Source: Bacteroidaceae bacterium HV4-6-C5C (lineage in GTDB: Bacteria; Bacteroidota; Bacteroidia; Bacteroidales; Bacteroidaceae). Taken from it: a DNA stretch of 64,000 nt. Both the position numbers and the translations under genes were made by a program. Of the stretch, positions 26,903 to 36,838 are shown one piece after another (positions within the stretch are counted from its first letter, which is position 1; every line of letters begins with the position of its first letter). The stretch spans positions 248,001 to 312,000 of the forward strand of contig VOIU01000001.1 of assembly GCA_007896885.1 (NCBI GenBank). The letters run 5' to 3'. Below the pieces are notes generated by a model. The model made no database searches and had not been told where the DNA came from. It worked only from the letters and a program-made list of their open reading frames with translations.

Positions 26903-27499
26903 CTAATTGAATTGTGAAGAGTTCGACGCTGCACTCAATAACGTAACCAGAAAAGGTAAATAGTCTTTTAAACTCACCCTAAGCATTTTGAGAGCTTGTT
27001 GAATACGGTAATCAACCGTCTTAGGAGATACATTAAGAATCTCTGCAGCTTCTTTATAACTCAAATTACGGAAGCGATGCATAATAAAAGCTTCTCTATA
27101 TGAAGCCGGAAGTTCATCTATAGCTTGCCGAATGCGTTTGCTCAAATCATTTATTTGACAGACATCCACATCCTGAAACATAGCAAGCATTCTTTCATGA
27201 TAGATCGAATCAGTTCGTTGCTTAACTTCATTTTGTGCTATTCGGGTCATCGAACGATGATAGGTCGCTTTAAAAAGATATTGCTTAAGAGAATATTCAA
27301 TAATAGAATTCTCACGATTTTCCCATAACCACAACATCACATCTTCCACAACCTCTTCCGCATCTTCCAAACGAATAAAGTGGTAAGAATATGCACAAAG
27401 TATAGGATAATATTTTCGGAATAGCTTATCAAAAGCACTTCTATCGCCTTCCTGCATAGCAGATAATAAAAGTGTATCTTCTGATGTGGTGTCTTTCAT
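26903..27499 (-). CDS. ECF sigma factor of a SusC/D locus
   Basis: A 198-residue extracytoplasmic-function sigma-70 factor. Region 2 is recognisable at FDKLFRKYYPILCAYSYHF and EDAEEVVEDVMLWLW; region 4 has ELPASYREAFIMHRFRNLSYKEAAEILNVSPKTVDYRI, the helix-turn-helix that contacts the -35 element. An open frame extends 37 codons further upstream, but it is Lys-rich with no family match, so the ATG at 27499 is used. It is divergent from the FecR-type anti-sigma factor, which sits in front of susC/susD. In Bacteroides such sigma/anti-sigma pairs switch on a neighbouring SusC/D system when a glycan signal passes through the SusC N-terminal domain. Confidence 0.92.
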   Translation of the reverse strand: MKDTTSEDTLLLSAMQEGDRSAFDKLFRKYYPILCAYSYHFIRLEDAEEVVEDVMLWLWENRENSIIEYSLKQYLFKATYHRSMTRIAQNEVKQRTDSIYHERMLAMFQDVDVCQINDLSKRIRQAIDELPASYREAFIMHRFRNLSYKEAAEILNVSPKTVDYRIQQALKMLRVSLKDYLPFLVTLLSAASNSSQFN

Positions 27500-27654
27500 A
27501 GTAAACTTTATTATTAAGCAAAAATAGTCATTTTTCCAAACTAACGTTTTTTTGAGAAAATATTTTTGTTTTTGTTTAGGAGTTTTCTCCGGCGGCTTGT
27601 CATAATACATAGTAAGGCTATAGATATTTTGTGATTAATGGTAAAAAGAAAAAG

Positions 27655-28656
27655 ATGGAAGAATTACTCATTATTAGATATTATAAAGGAGAAACGTCAA
27701 AAGAAGAGGATATACAAGTAGAAGAATGGATAAAAGGATCAGAAGAGAATAGTAAAATTGCCAAGCAACTCCGAGATATCAGCTTAGCTACAGATGTGGC
27801 AGAAATTTCTTTAAAACTAGATGTGAAGAAAGCTTTGGAGAGCATTCATTTAAAAATGAAGCGCAAAAGAACTCATAAGATTCAAATATTATTCAGGAAT
27901 ATACAGCGGGCAACTGCTATTTTATTCATTCCTTTATTAGTATCATGGGCTGTTCTATATCACATTAGAGATACCCAAATAATAAGTATTATAGAGGTAA
28001 AGACTAACCCAGGAATGACAACTTCTTTTGTATTACCTGATAGCACAATGGTTGTATTGAACTCTTCGTCTTCTCTACGATACCCATCGAAGTTTTTAGG
28101 CAATAAACGAGAAGTAGAATTAACGGGAGAAGCATTCTTCTCTGTCAAAAAAGATGCAAAAAGGAAATTTGCAGTAAAGGCTTTTAATAAATTAGAAATC
28201 GTGGCATACGGAACAGAATTCAACGTAGAAGCTTATAGTCAAGATAAGCTGATACAAACGACCTTGGTGTCGGGTAAAGTAGGTCTTATCATAATGAATA
28301 ATAAAGATCGGAATAATTTAATGATGTACCCCGGACAAAAAGCCATATATGATATAAAAAGAAAAAAAATAGCAGTAGAAGAAACAAATATTGAAGTAGA
28401 AACATCATGGAAAGATGGACGTTTGATTTTCAGAGATACTCCATTCGAAGACATTTTAAAAAGTTTAAGTAAACGATATAATGTCAGATTCGTTGTTAAA
28501 AACGAAACACTTAAGCGTAATTCTTTCACAGGTACATTTGTCCACCAACGTTTAGAAAGAATATTAGAAAGATTCCGTATTTCTTCAAATATTAAGTTTC
28601 GTTTTATTGAAAACGGGAATTTAGATGAAGAGAAACAAATCATAGAAGTTTATTAA
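27655..28656 (+). CDS. FecR-type anti-sigma factor
   Basis: A 333-residue single-pass membrane protein. The cytoplasmic N-terminus (about 1-85) carries the anti-sigma region (EELLIIRYYKGETSKEEDIQVEEWI). One transmembrane helix lies near 90-112 (ATAILFIPLLVSWAVLYHI). The periplasmic FecR domain has TSFVLPDSTMVVLNSSSSLRYP and RKFAVKAFNKLEIVAYGTEFNV, and the C-terminal DUF4974-type region contains PFEDILKSLSKRYNVRF. The GTG at 27631 would add eight residues; the ATG at 27655 is preferred. It is the partner of the divergent ECF sigma factor and probably reads the STN domain of the SusC protein that follows. Confidence 0.93.
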   Translation: MEELLIIRYYKGETSKEEDIQVEEWIKGSEENSKIAKQLRDISLATDVAEISLKLDVKKALESIHLKMKRKRTHKIQILFRNIQRATAILFIPLLVSWAVLYHIRDTQIISIIEVKTNPGMTTSFVLPDSTMVVLNSSSSLRYPSKFLGNKREVELTGEAFFSVKKDAKRKFAVKAFNKLEIVAYGTEFNVEAYSQDKLIQTTLVSGKVGLIIMNNKDRNNLMMYPGQKAIYDIKRKKIAVEETNIEVETSWKDGRLIFRDTPFEDILKSLSKRYNVRFVVKNETLKRNSFTGTFVHQRLERILERFRISSNIKFRFIENGNLDEEKQIIEVY

Positions 28657-28700
28657 CCTTTTAACGAAATATATTATGAGAAAAAAGAAAATTTAAAAAA

Positions 28701-28772
28701 CATGCAAGAAAATATTGGCGTATTTTCCTGCATGAAACAGTCACCTTAAAAATATCTGTTTGGCGACAGATA
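28701..28772 (+). other. Two inverted repeats in the susC leader
   Basis: First, arms at 28701-28714 and 28721-28734 (CATGCA-GAAAATA with one mismatch, 6-nt loop). Second, TATCTGT (28753-28759) and ACAGATA (28766-28772) with a 6-nt loop. The first is not followed by a T-run. They may be processing, operator or attenuation structures between fecR and susC. Confidence 0.5.
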
Positions 28773-28811
28773 AAGTAACTTAATTTTTTAACTGAAAATC
28801 GATGCTAAATT

Positions 28812-31800
28812 ATGAAAAACCACATTTGTATCCAATCATATAGGATAAAAAACGTCCTAATGAAGAAGACAAAAAAAATTCCTCTTTTTATGAAAACTAC
28901 TCTTTTTATGTTATTTTGTTTTGTTGGCTTCATTTCTGCCAATGATGGGTATGCTCAAAAAGTTCTCTTAAACATTGCTTCTCAAGACAAAACCGTCAAC
29001 GAAGTATTAAATGAAATCGAACAAAAAACAGAGTTTACATTTTTTTACAATAATAGACAGATTGACGTAAACCGTCGCGTCTCTATCCATGCCTGTACAG
29101 AAAATGTATTCCAGGTATTAGATAAAATCTTTAAAGGCACAGATATCACCTATAAAGTATTGGATAAAAGCATTATACTATCAAATGCTGCAATAAACAC
29201 TACATCTTCAAAAGCCGTTCAGCAAAAAGAAAGCTTAAAAGGTAAAGTGGTTGATAATCACGGAGATCCTATCATAGGAGCAAATATTATAGTTGTAGGC
29301 ACTACAAAAGGAGCAATTTCTGATATCTACGGAAATTTTTCTATAGAAGCATCTAAAGGTGACGTGATCAAGGTATCCTATATCGGCTATTTGGATGAAA
29401 GCGTCACACTTTCAAACCAGACTTCCATTAAAATTACTCTAAAAGAGGATACTAAAACTCTTGATGAAGTAGTAGTCATAGGTTATGGTACAGCACGCAA
29501 GAGTGACTTGACAGGTTCTCTTTCTTCGGTTTCTAAGGAATCTTATAAAAATCAGAATGTAACTCGTGTTGACGAAGCATTGCAAGGACGTGCTGCTGGT
29601 ATTCAGATATCAAATACAGTAGGTGCCCCCGGCGGTGATGTTCGTATTCGTATTCGTGGAGCAAATTCCGTTTTAGGAGATAACAGCCCTTTATTTGTCA
29701 TTGATGGTTTTGTTGGTGCAGATTTCAACCTGCTAAACCCGGCAGATATCCAATCCATTGAAGTATTAAAAGACGCCTCATCTACAGCGATTTACGGTTC
29801 AAGAGGAGCCAATGGTGTGGTTCTAGTTACCACAAAAAGCGGTGACAAAGAAGGTAAAGTGCAAGTAACTTACCAAGGGAGCGTTTCTTTCTCCAATCAG
29901 ATTAAAAAATATGATATGCTGAATGCCGGCGACTTTGCCGCAACAGTTAATGAACATGATAAAGCTCTCGGAGTAACTAACCTGAAATTCACTCAATCGG
30001 ATATTGATAATTACTATAAAAATGGTGGCTTCGATTATAATGATGCCGTCTATCAGACTGGAGTTTCAGACCAACACCAATTGAGTATTTCGGGTGGAAC
30101 AGTTAAGACTCAATATCGTGTATCCGGTAGTTTCTTGGATATGGATGGTATTGTCCGTGAAACCGGTTATAAACGTTATACTATTCGCACGAATGTAAAT
30201 ACAAATATAAATAAACGTCTTTCTTTCCGCTTCAGTGCAAACGGTACTAATTCTTCGGGCAATAATAATCAAGCTCGCACAGGCGCAGGGAATCCCGTTG
30301 TGCAAGCGTTGTCTTGGGCTCCTACAACTAATCCTTACACCGAAAACGGTGGTTTTCTAGCATCAGACCCAACCGGATCTATCAAGACCAATCCTCTATC
30401 TCTCATTCATGACACCGAGAATATCCGTTCACGTACAGCTATCAATGTAATGGGAGGAGCTCGATATGAAATTATCCCCGGGTTATCTGCTGATTTTCAG
30501 GCAGCTGCAGATCTAGGCTTCTTTAATAACAAAAGTTGGAGTGGAAATTATGCATCAAATAATCAACCCAGTGCATCAAAAACGAGCAACCAAGCTGTCA
30601 CGCTCCAAACTACGACCCAATTATCGTATGATAAAACATTCGGTATTCATCATATCAATGCAGTAGCTGCCGTTGAAACTCAAAAATATACTTGGGAAAA
30701 TTTAACTGGCTCCGCTTCAAACTTAAAGTTTTCCGATTTAAAGTATGACAACCTAGCTCAATCAGCAACCAATAATGCAAGCTCGGATTTCTCTGCATGG
30801 CAATTATTATCTTATTTAGGGCGTATCAATTATACGTTAATGGATAAATATTTATTTTCCGTATCAATCCGCCGCGATGGTTCTTCAAAGTTTTCTAAAG
30901 ACAATCGTTTCAGCACATTCCCCGCAGGAGCTATAGCATGGAATGCTGGCAATGAAGAGTTTATAAAGAAGCTTAATCTTTTCGATAAACTCAAAATACG
31001 CTTCAGTTGGGGACTAACAGGTAGCCAAGCTATTAACCCATACGCTACCCTATCAGCATACAATACTGATGCTTACTACTCTTTCTCAACCGGTATCCGT
31101 ACAAATGGAATACAAAAAGGAGCTCCGGGAAATTCAGGTTTGAAATGGGAAACAACCGAGCAAAAAGATTTGGGTATTGAAATGGGCTTTTTAAATAATC
31201 GTTTGTCTCTTGAATTCGATTATTTCAATAAACATACCCGCGATCTATTACTTAATAAATCTGTGCCATATTATGCAGGTGGTGGAAGTATTGTTTCTAA
31301 CGTAGGAGATATCGAGAATAAAGGTATCGAAATAAATGTATCAGCCCGTATTTTCTCAACAAAAGACTGGGGATGGGAAAGTACATTCAATTATTCCTCT
31401 GTGAAGAATAAAGTAACAAACTTAGGCAATGAAACCCGTATATTCGATACAACAGATGTGATAGGCTTAAATGGACAACCGGCATTTATCTATCAAGTTG
31501 GTAAATCACTGGGATCTCTGTGGGGCTTGAAATACCTGGGACCATGGCAAAAAGATGAAGCCACAGAAGCAGCTAAATTCGGATGCGTACCAGGTGATGC
31601 ACATTATCAAGATTTGGATGGTAACCATTCAATTGACGGGTCAGATTATCAGATTATAGGTTGTGGTATGCCGAAATATTCCCTAGGTTGGAATAATACT
31701 CTGACATATAAGAATTTCACCTTAAACGCATTTTTCCAAGGTTCATTCGGAGCAGATAAGCTGAACTTTACAAGGGGATTACATTTAATGGCTGCCCGCG

Positions 31801-32165
31801 ACGCACGTCAAGCTACACTAGCTGAAATCAAAGAACGCTATATCCCCGGAGTAAATGAAAATGCATGGCTACCTGCTTGGAGTACATCCAGCAAGTGGGA
31901 ACCACAGTCAACATTGTTCCTAGAAAATGCAGATTATTTACGTCTTAAGAATATTAGCATTAGCTATGACTTCAAAGTGAAAAAACTAGCTGACTTCAGA
32001 GTATCTTTAAGCGCAACGAATTTGTTCACGATCACCAGTTATAAGGGTATAGACCCTGAATCGAGTAACGTCGGTGGTGGCGGCTCGGATATTGAGCAAG
32101 GTATTGATTATGGTTCTTATCCCAATTCGAAGACTTACACTATTGGTTTAAACATTACTTTCTAA
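28812..32165 (+). CDS. SusC-like TonB-dependent receptor with an STN signalling domain
   Basis: 1117 residues. This outer-membrane beta-barrel imports glycan fragments using TonB energy. After the signal peptide (ending GYAQ near residue 49) comes the STN domain (about 50-125: LNIASQDKTVNEVLNEIEQKT), which talks to the FecR/ECF pair, then a carboxypeptidase-D-like domain (LKGKVVDNHGDPIIGANIIVVGTTKG), the TonB box region DEVVVIGYGTARKSDLTGS, the plug (RVDEALQGRAAGIQI, ASSTAIYGSRGANGVVLVTTK) and the barrel to the terminal Phe. The barrel ends TIGLNITF. The ATG at 28812 is used; an internal ATG at 28860 gives a more usual signal peptide and may be the true start. susD follows after 10 nt. Confidence 0.95.
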   Translation: MKNHICIQSYRIKNVLMKKTKKIPLFMKTTLFMLFCFVGFISANDGYAQKVLLNIASQDKTVNEVLNEIEQKTEFTFFYNNRQIDVNRRVSIHACTENVFQVLDKIFKGTDITYKVLDKSIILSNAAINTTSSKAVQQKESLKGKVVDNHGDPIIGANIIVVGTTKGAISDIYGNFSIEASKGDVIKVSYIGYLDESVTLSNQTSIKITLKEDTKTLDEVVVIGYGTARKSDLTGSLSSVSKESYKNQNVTRVDEALQGRAAGIQISNTVGAPGGDVRIRIRGANSVLGDNSPLFVIDGFVGADFNLLNPADIQSIEVLKDASSTAIYGSRGANGVVLVTTKSGDKEGKVQVTYQGSVSFSNQIKKYDMLNAGDFAATVNEHDKALGVTNLKFTQSDIDNYYKNGGFDYNDAVYQTGVSDQHQLSISGGTVKTQYRVSGSFLDMDGIVRETGYKRYTIRTNVNTNINKRLSFRFSANGTNSSGNNNQARTGAGNPVVQALSWAPTTNPYTENGGFLASDPTGSIKTNPLSLIHDTENIRSRTAINVMGGARYEIIPGLSADFQAAADLGFFNNKSWSGNYASNNQPSASKTSNQAVTLQTTTQLSYDKTFGIHHINAVAAVETQKYTWENLTGSASNLKFSDLKYDNLAQSATNNASSDFSAWQLLSYLGRINYTLMDKYLFSVSIRRDGSSKFSKDNRFSTFPAGAIAWNAGNEEFIKKLNLFDKLKIRFSWGLTGSQAINPYATLSAYNTDAYYSFSTGIRTNGIQKGAPGNSGLKWETTEQKDLGIEMGFLNNRLSLEFDYFNKHTRDLLLNKSVPYYAGGGSIVSNVGDIENKGIEINVSARIFSTKDWGWESTFNYSSVKNKVTNLGNETRIFDTTDVIGLNGQPAFIYQVGKSLGSLWGLKYLGPWQKDEATEAAKFGCVPGDAHYQDLDGNHSIDGSDYQIIGCGMPKYSLGWNNTLTYKNFTLNAFFQGSFGADKLNFTRGLHLMAARDARQATLAEIKERYIPGVNENAWLPAWSTSSKWEPQSTLFLENADYLRLKNISISYDFKVKKLADFRVSLSATNLFTITSYKGIDPESSNVGGGGSDIEQGIDYGSYPNSKTYTIGLNITF

Positions 32166-32175
32166 AATCTATATT

Positions 32176-33657
32176 ATGAAAAATACATTAATATATGCTA
32201 TAGCGGTTTGCGCTTTACTATCGCAGACTAGTTGCTCAGACTTTCTAGATGAAGAAACACGTGGCAAAGTGTTTGATAATGTACTTACATCAGAAAACGG
32301 ATTGGAATCGGCTTTAGTAGGCGCATATAAAGGTTGGAGTACTTGCTGGAGCTATGGCTTCTGCAATGGTTGGGCTACAGAAATGACCTTGGGAGGTGAT
32401 GATCTGACTTGCCCTCCGGGAACGGGAAATACACAAGAATACGACCGTTATGATGTAAAGAACACCAATTCAAGTTCTCCAACAGTATATCAAGGATGTT
32501 ATAAAGCTATTCAAGGTGCAAACAATGTCATTGCAAATGCGGATGCATGTACAGCTTCGAAAGACGTGGTGAATGGAATTAAGGGTGAAGCTTATTTCAT
32601 CCGCGCTGCAAGTTACTTTTGGCTTGTTCGTTGTCATGGAGCTGTTCCTCTAATCACTAATGCAGAATTCACAACAGAAGTTCTATCCGTAAAGCCTTCT
32701 GCAGTGAAAGATGTGTATACACTGATTGAAAGCGATTTAAATAATGCAATCAGCTTATTGGGTGACAGCCGTAGAAATGGTCAACTTGGTCGTCCTAATA
32801 AAGGCGTTGCCCTTGGAATGTTGGCTGAAGTATATCTGGCAGAAGCTGGATGGCCATTGAAAGATACCTCCAAATATGCCTTAGCTGCATCTACTGCAAA
32901 GCAAGTATTGGACAATCGCTCCAAATATGGCTTCGATTTCGAAAATTCGTATAATGTTCTATATTGGAATAATGATGCCGACACAGGTAATAAAGAAGAC
33001 ATGTTTACAATACCTTGCAACTTGAATGCCGGTGCCAATATTAACGCAATGTATGGATACTGGGCTTATCCAGGTGAGCTTGGTGGCTGGGATGTCGTGT
33101 TTGCGGAGTACAGTTTCTATAAGAATTTCCCTGAAGGGGTACGCAAAGAAGCTACATTTGCAACAGATTTTGTTACTCAAAACGGCACCAAGTTGCACTA
33201 TACGGAATTAAAGAACCCACATCCATATTATAAGAAGTTAATGAAGGATAAAAATGGTACTAATTACTATAACTATGCTTCTTCAGTGCCAATGCGAATG
33301 CTCCGTTTTACACAGACCGCTTTGACCTATGCCGAAGCCAAAGCACGTTCCGGAGGACCTGACGATTTAGCATACGAATGTCTGAACTTCATTCGCACCC
33401 GCGCAGGCTTAAGCACCTATTCCAACTTAAGTCCGACAGACTTTGCTAACAAGTGTGTGGACGAACGTGCTTGGGAGCTTTGTGGTGAACGGGTTCGTTG
33501 GTTCGATATGGTCCGCTTGGAAATGGTAAATGAGATTGTATCAAAGAAGGACTCTCACGATAATCAACCATTACATGCCATTACTGAAAAAGATTATACG
33601 TTCCCGATTCCACAACATGACGAATTGCTGAATGACAATTTAAACTCTGATCGATAA
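32176..33657 (+). CDS. SusD-like outer-membrane glycan-binding lipoprotein
   Basis: 493 residues. The lipobox is LLSQTSCSDF (Cys near 20), so the protein is anchored on the cell surface, where it forms a lid over the SusC barrel. The family marks are visible: GEAYFIRAASYFWLVRCHGAVPL (the TPR-like helical core), GRPNKGVALGMLAEVYLAEA, and the C-terminal segments TYAEAKARSGG and DERAWELCGERVRWFDMVRL. The specificity is not readable. It follows susC by 10 nt and is followed by a strong hairpin, so the downstream enzymes may be less expressed or have their own start. Confidence 0.95.
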   Translation: MKNTLIYAIAVCALLSQTSCSDFLDEETRGKVFDNVLTSENGLESALVGAYKGWSTCWSYGFCNGWATEMTLGGDDLTCPPGTGNTQEYDRYDVKNTNSSSPTVYQGCYKAIQGANNVIANADACTASKDVVNGIKGEAYFIRAASYFWLVRCHGAVPLITNAEFTTEVLSVKPSAVKDVYTLIESDLNNAISLLGDSRRNGQLGRPNKGVALGMLAEVYLAEAGWPLKDTSKYALAASTAKQVLDNRSKYGFDFENSYNVLYWNNDADTGNKEDMFTIPCNLNAGANINAMYGYWAYPGELGGWDVVFAEYSFYKNFPEGVRKEATFATDFVTQNGTKLHYTELKNPHPYYKKLMKDKNGTNYYNYASSVPMRMLRFTQTALTYAEAKARSGGPDDLAYECLNFIRTRAGLSTYSNLSPTDFANKCVDERAWELCGERVRWFDMVRLEMVNEIVSKKDSHDNQPLHAITEKDYTFPIPQHDELLNDNLNSDR

Positions 33658-33685
33658 GATTCAGCTAATTAGTTTTCTTATATAT

Positions 33686-33728
33686 ACCCCACTTATATCT
33701 ATACCTCAACATTTGGTATAAGTGGGGT
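33686..33728 (+). terminator. Terminator/attenuator after susD
   Basis: Perfect 12-bp arms (ACCCCACTTATA, 33686-33697, and its complement, 33717-33728) with a 19-nt loop, followed by TTT. It separates susC/D from the enzyme genes. Confidence 0.75.
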
Positions 33729-33818
33729 TTCCTATTAAAAAATTCAGTAAAGAATTGGAATATAACTCCGGACATATATGTAACCGGATATATCTGAAGA
33801 CTTTAAAATAAAGGTAAT

Positions 33819-36800
33819 ATGAAAAGATTGTTGATAGGTAGCTTTATATTTTTCATAGTAGCGGTCGTACAGGCCGCTACTATGAAAAATATATCAGTTT
33901 ATACGCAACGTCCTAATGATCGGGAAGCGATTTATTTCACACCCGAGAAATACGGTATAAAAGGGGATGGCAGCGTAGATGTCAGTGATGCTCTACAATG
34001 CGCACTGAATGAAGTGAAAGAACGATATAATTTCGGTATAGTCTTTTTACCGGAAGGAGAATATAAAATTACAAAGACTATATATATACCCAACGCCGTG
34101 CGTCTGATAGGTTATGGCAAAAAGCGCCCCGTAGTATATCTGGAAAAGAATGCTCCGGGATACCAAAAAGAAAACATTGAGGACAAAGGAAAAGCCAACT
34201 ATATGTTTTGGTTTACGGGTGCAATAGTGCGCCCCGGAAGTACTCCGACGGATGCCGGAGCAGGAACTTTCTACAGTGCGATAACCAACATCGATTTACG
34301 GATAGAATCCGGTAATCCACAGGCTGTGGCTCTGCGTACACATTTTGCCCAACATAGTTTCGTCTCGCATGTAGATATTTATATAGGACAAGGAAAAGCC
34401 GGACTATTCGATGTGGGTAATGAAATGGAAGATGTCCGTTTTTTTGGAGGAGATTACGGCATATATACCACAAAAACGTCGCCCAGTTGGCAGATGATGA
34501 TTCTGAACACTTATTTTGAAGGACAGCGAAAGGCGGCTATACGTACTCAGGAAGGTGGTCTTACCATTGTACGGCTTCATGCCCGTAATGTACCGACAGT
34601 TATAAAACTGGAACCCAACCGTTCGGATAAAATATACATGGAAGACTGTACGCTGGAGCAAGTGAAACAAAGTGCCATCGCGCTCGGAAACGAAGGATTG
34701 AGCCCCAACCAATTGAGTATGCAGCGAGTTACTTGCAATCAAGTGCCGGTATTCATCAGTTTCAAAGACTCTGGAAAGAATATTCCGGGTAAGTCTACAA
34801 TTTATAGAGTAAATGACTTTTCGTATGGGTTACATTTAAAAAGCATGAGTGATCTTCCGGAATCTAAAACAAAATTCGAAATGGAAGCTTTGCAGAAAAT
34901 GCCACCACGCCCTATAGATGATATTGCAAAGACACCTGACATGTCCCGCTGGGTGAACATCTGTGACTTAGGCGCCATAGGCGACGGAGTGACTGACAAC
35001 ACAGAGGTGTTTCGCAAAGCAATAGATCAGTATGACGTTATTTATGTACCGCAAGGCTGGTATATTGTTTCCGATAGTCTTGCTTTAAAGAGAAATACGA
35101 CTCTGATAGGATTGAACCCGATTTCCACCCAACTGAAATTGAAAGAGAGCACACCGGCATTCAGTGGCTTTGGTTCTCCAAAAGCTTTACTGGAAACGCC
35201 ACAAGGAGGAACAAACTTTGTCTCGGGGATAGGATTGAATACAGGCGCGTACAATTACCGGGCAGTCGGTTGCAAATGGATGGCAGGTATAAACTCTTAT
35301 ATGAATGACGTCAAATTTCTCGGCGTACATGGTACAATGGAGAAAGGGCCTCAAGTGTCGGGAAAGAGACGCGGTCAGAATTCACAGATCAGTACACCGG
35401 AAGCTCCTGTAGCTTACCAAGGAATGGACATGGCGTGGGACAACCAGTACTGGAGTTTATGGGTAACCAACAATGGCGGAGGTATCTTCAAAGATATTTG
35501 GACAGCGAGTAGTTATGCTACCAACGGATTGTATGTGAGTGACACAAGTACTCCCGGACGCATTTACGCCATGTCAGTGGAACATCATGTACGCAATGAA
35601 GTACGCTTTAAAAACGTTTCCAACTGGAATATTTATGCCCTGCAATTGGAAGAAGAAACCCGTGAAAGTCCCGATTGCCAGCAGATAGAATTGCAAGAAT
35701 GCAGCAACATGTTATTTGCCAACCTTTATCTGTTCCGGGTGATACGAGTAACAACCCCATTCCCATACGCTATACGTACTTGGGACTGCAAGGATATCAA
35801 TTTTTATAATGTCCATAACTTTACTCAAATGCGGTTTACAACCGATCTGGTTTGTTATGATGTAAATACACAACAGGATGTACGTCCATGGGAATTCACC
35901 CGACTGACTATTACCGGACAAGAAGCCAGACAGACTCCATTATCCACCCAAGTCGGTAAGATGGAAAAACTTGCAACCGGTTTTGAATATGCTGAGGGAA
36001 TGACACATGACAGTAAAGGGAATATCTATTTCAGCGAACAAAGAATGCGGCGTATTTATAAGTGGGACGTGGAGAAAGAAAAGTTGTCGCTCATTGCCGA
36101 TTTTCCCTGGCAACCTCTATCATTAGCATGTGATACCAAAGATAACCTTCTGGTCTTTTTCAAATATAATCCGCAACCGGGTTATATGATTAATGGAAAG
36201 CAAGAAACTGTTTCCGAGCTGCCCGATGCTACCGGTACAACTTTCAGCCATTGGGGGAATTCAGGCTTTGCCACATGGGTGTATGCCATCAATCCAACTA
36301 AACCCGAAGAAACTATCCGGTTATTAGGCAGGATCCCCATGAATAGAGTGCAGAAAGTTGCCAAAGCTATCTATCCGGCTCACCGCTGGAGAGATTTACA
36401 TGATTTTAATGAAATATCGGTCTACAAGCCGGAGTATTGTTTTATTGCTCCGGATGGTGTAACCATCATCCCCGAACAATACGATTTTGCCCGTTCATCA
36501 TCTGTATTGGAAGCTATACCCGGCAAAGCGTTTTACGCTTCGGATGAATATAATCATTTACTGGCACGTATGGATGTCAGGCCGGATGGGACACTCGGCA
36601 ACCTTACTCCTTTTGTAAATGTAGGAGAGTTCGGCTCTGCTGTGGATAAGGAAGGGAATGTTTATGTAGCTGACGGTTATATATACGTATTCAATAAGCA
36701 AGGAAAACAAACGGGTCTCATCCGCGTACCCGAACGCCCGACATCATTAGTCATAGCGGGAAAAGACGGCAATACTCTTTACATTGCAGCTCGTTCTTCT

Positions 36801-36827
36801 TTATATAGATATATTATACACTCTTAA
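33819..36827 (+). CDS. Secreted two-module beta-helix protein (GH55-like) with C-terminal beta-propeller
   Basis: 1002 residues, apparently a carbohydrate-active enzyme of the polysaccharide locus. A signal peptide (MKRLLIGSFIFFIVAVVQA) leads to two pectate-lyase-3 type beta-helix modules. The first starts near 40 (YGIKGDGSVDVSDALQCAL, then PEGEYKITKTIYIP), the second near 380 (DLGAIGDGVTDNTEVFRKAI, then VPQGWYIVSDSL). Two tandem helices of this kind are the layout of GH55 exo-beta-1,3-glucanases. After about 705 comes a propeller-like region of the SMP-30/gluconolactonase type (FEYAEGMTHDSKGNIYFSEQ, KEGNVYVADGYIYVF). I cannot place catalytic residues, so GH55 activity is a guess from architecture. 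It could be a lyase or a GH28 relative. A perfect 20-bp inverted repeat lies in the signal-peptide codons. The next enzyme follows after 11 nt. Confidence 0.75.
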   Translation: MKRLLIGSFIFFIVAVVQAATMKNISVYTQRPNDREAIYFTPEKYGIKGDGSVDVSDALQCALNEVKERYNFGIVFLPEGEYKITKTIYIPNAVRLIGYGKKRPVVYLEKNAPGYQKENIEDKGKANYMFWFTGAIVRPGSTPTDAGAGTFYSAITNIDLRIESGNPQAVALRTHFAQHSFVSHVDIYIGQGKAGLFDVGNEMEDVRFFGGDYGIYTTKTSPSWQMMILNTYFEGQRKAAIRTQEGGLTIVRLHARNVPTVIKLEPNRSDKIYMEDCTLEQVKQSAIALGNEGLSPNQLSMQRVTCNQVPVFISFKDSGKNIPGKSTIYRVNDFSYGLHLKSMSDLPESKTKFEMEALQKMPPRPIDDIAKTPDMSRWVNICDLGAIGDGVTDNTEVFRKAIDQYDVIYVPQGWYIVSDSLALKRNTTLIGLNPISTQLKLKESTPAFSGFGSPKALLETPQGGTNFVSGIGLNTGAYNYRAVGCKWMAGINSYMNDVKFLGVHGTMEKGPQVSGKRRGQNSQISTPEAPVAYQGMDMAWDNQYWSLWVTNNGGGIFKDIWTASSYATNGLYVSDTSTPGRIYAMSVEHHVRNEVRFKNVSNWNIYALQLEEETRESPDCQQIELQECSNMLFANLYLFRVIRVTTPFPYAIRTWDCKDINFYNVHNFTQMRFTTDLVCYDVNTQQDVRPWEFTRLTITGQEARQTPLSTQVGKMEKLATGFEYAEGMTHDSKGNIYFSEQRMRRIYKWDVEKEKLSLIADFPWQPLSLACDTKDNLLVFFKYNPQPGYMINGKQETVSELPDATGTTFSHWGNSGFATWVYAINPTKPEETIRLLGRIPMNRVQKVAKAIYPAHRWRDLHDFNEISVYKPEYCFIAPDGVTIIPEQYDFARSSSVLEAIPGKAFYASDEYNHLLARMDVRPDGTLGNLTPFVNVGEFGSAVDKEGNVYVADGYIYVFNKQGKQTGLIRVPERPTSLVIAGKDGNTLYIAARSSLYRYIIHS
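33845..33893. repeat. Perfect 20-bp inverted repeat in a signal-peptide coding region
   Basis: Arms at 33845-33864 and 33874-33893 (core TTTTTCATAGTAGCGG and its complement) flank a 9-nt loop. It begins 26 nt after the A of the start codon and spans roughly codons 9-25. As RNA it would be a very stable hairpin just inside the message. Confidence 0.9.
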
Positions 36828-36838
36828 TAAACCATATC

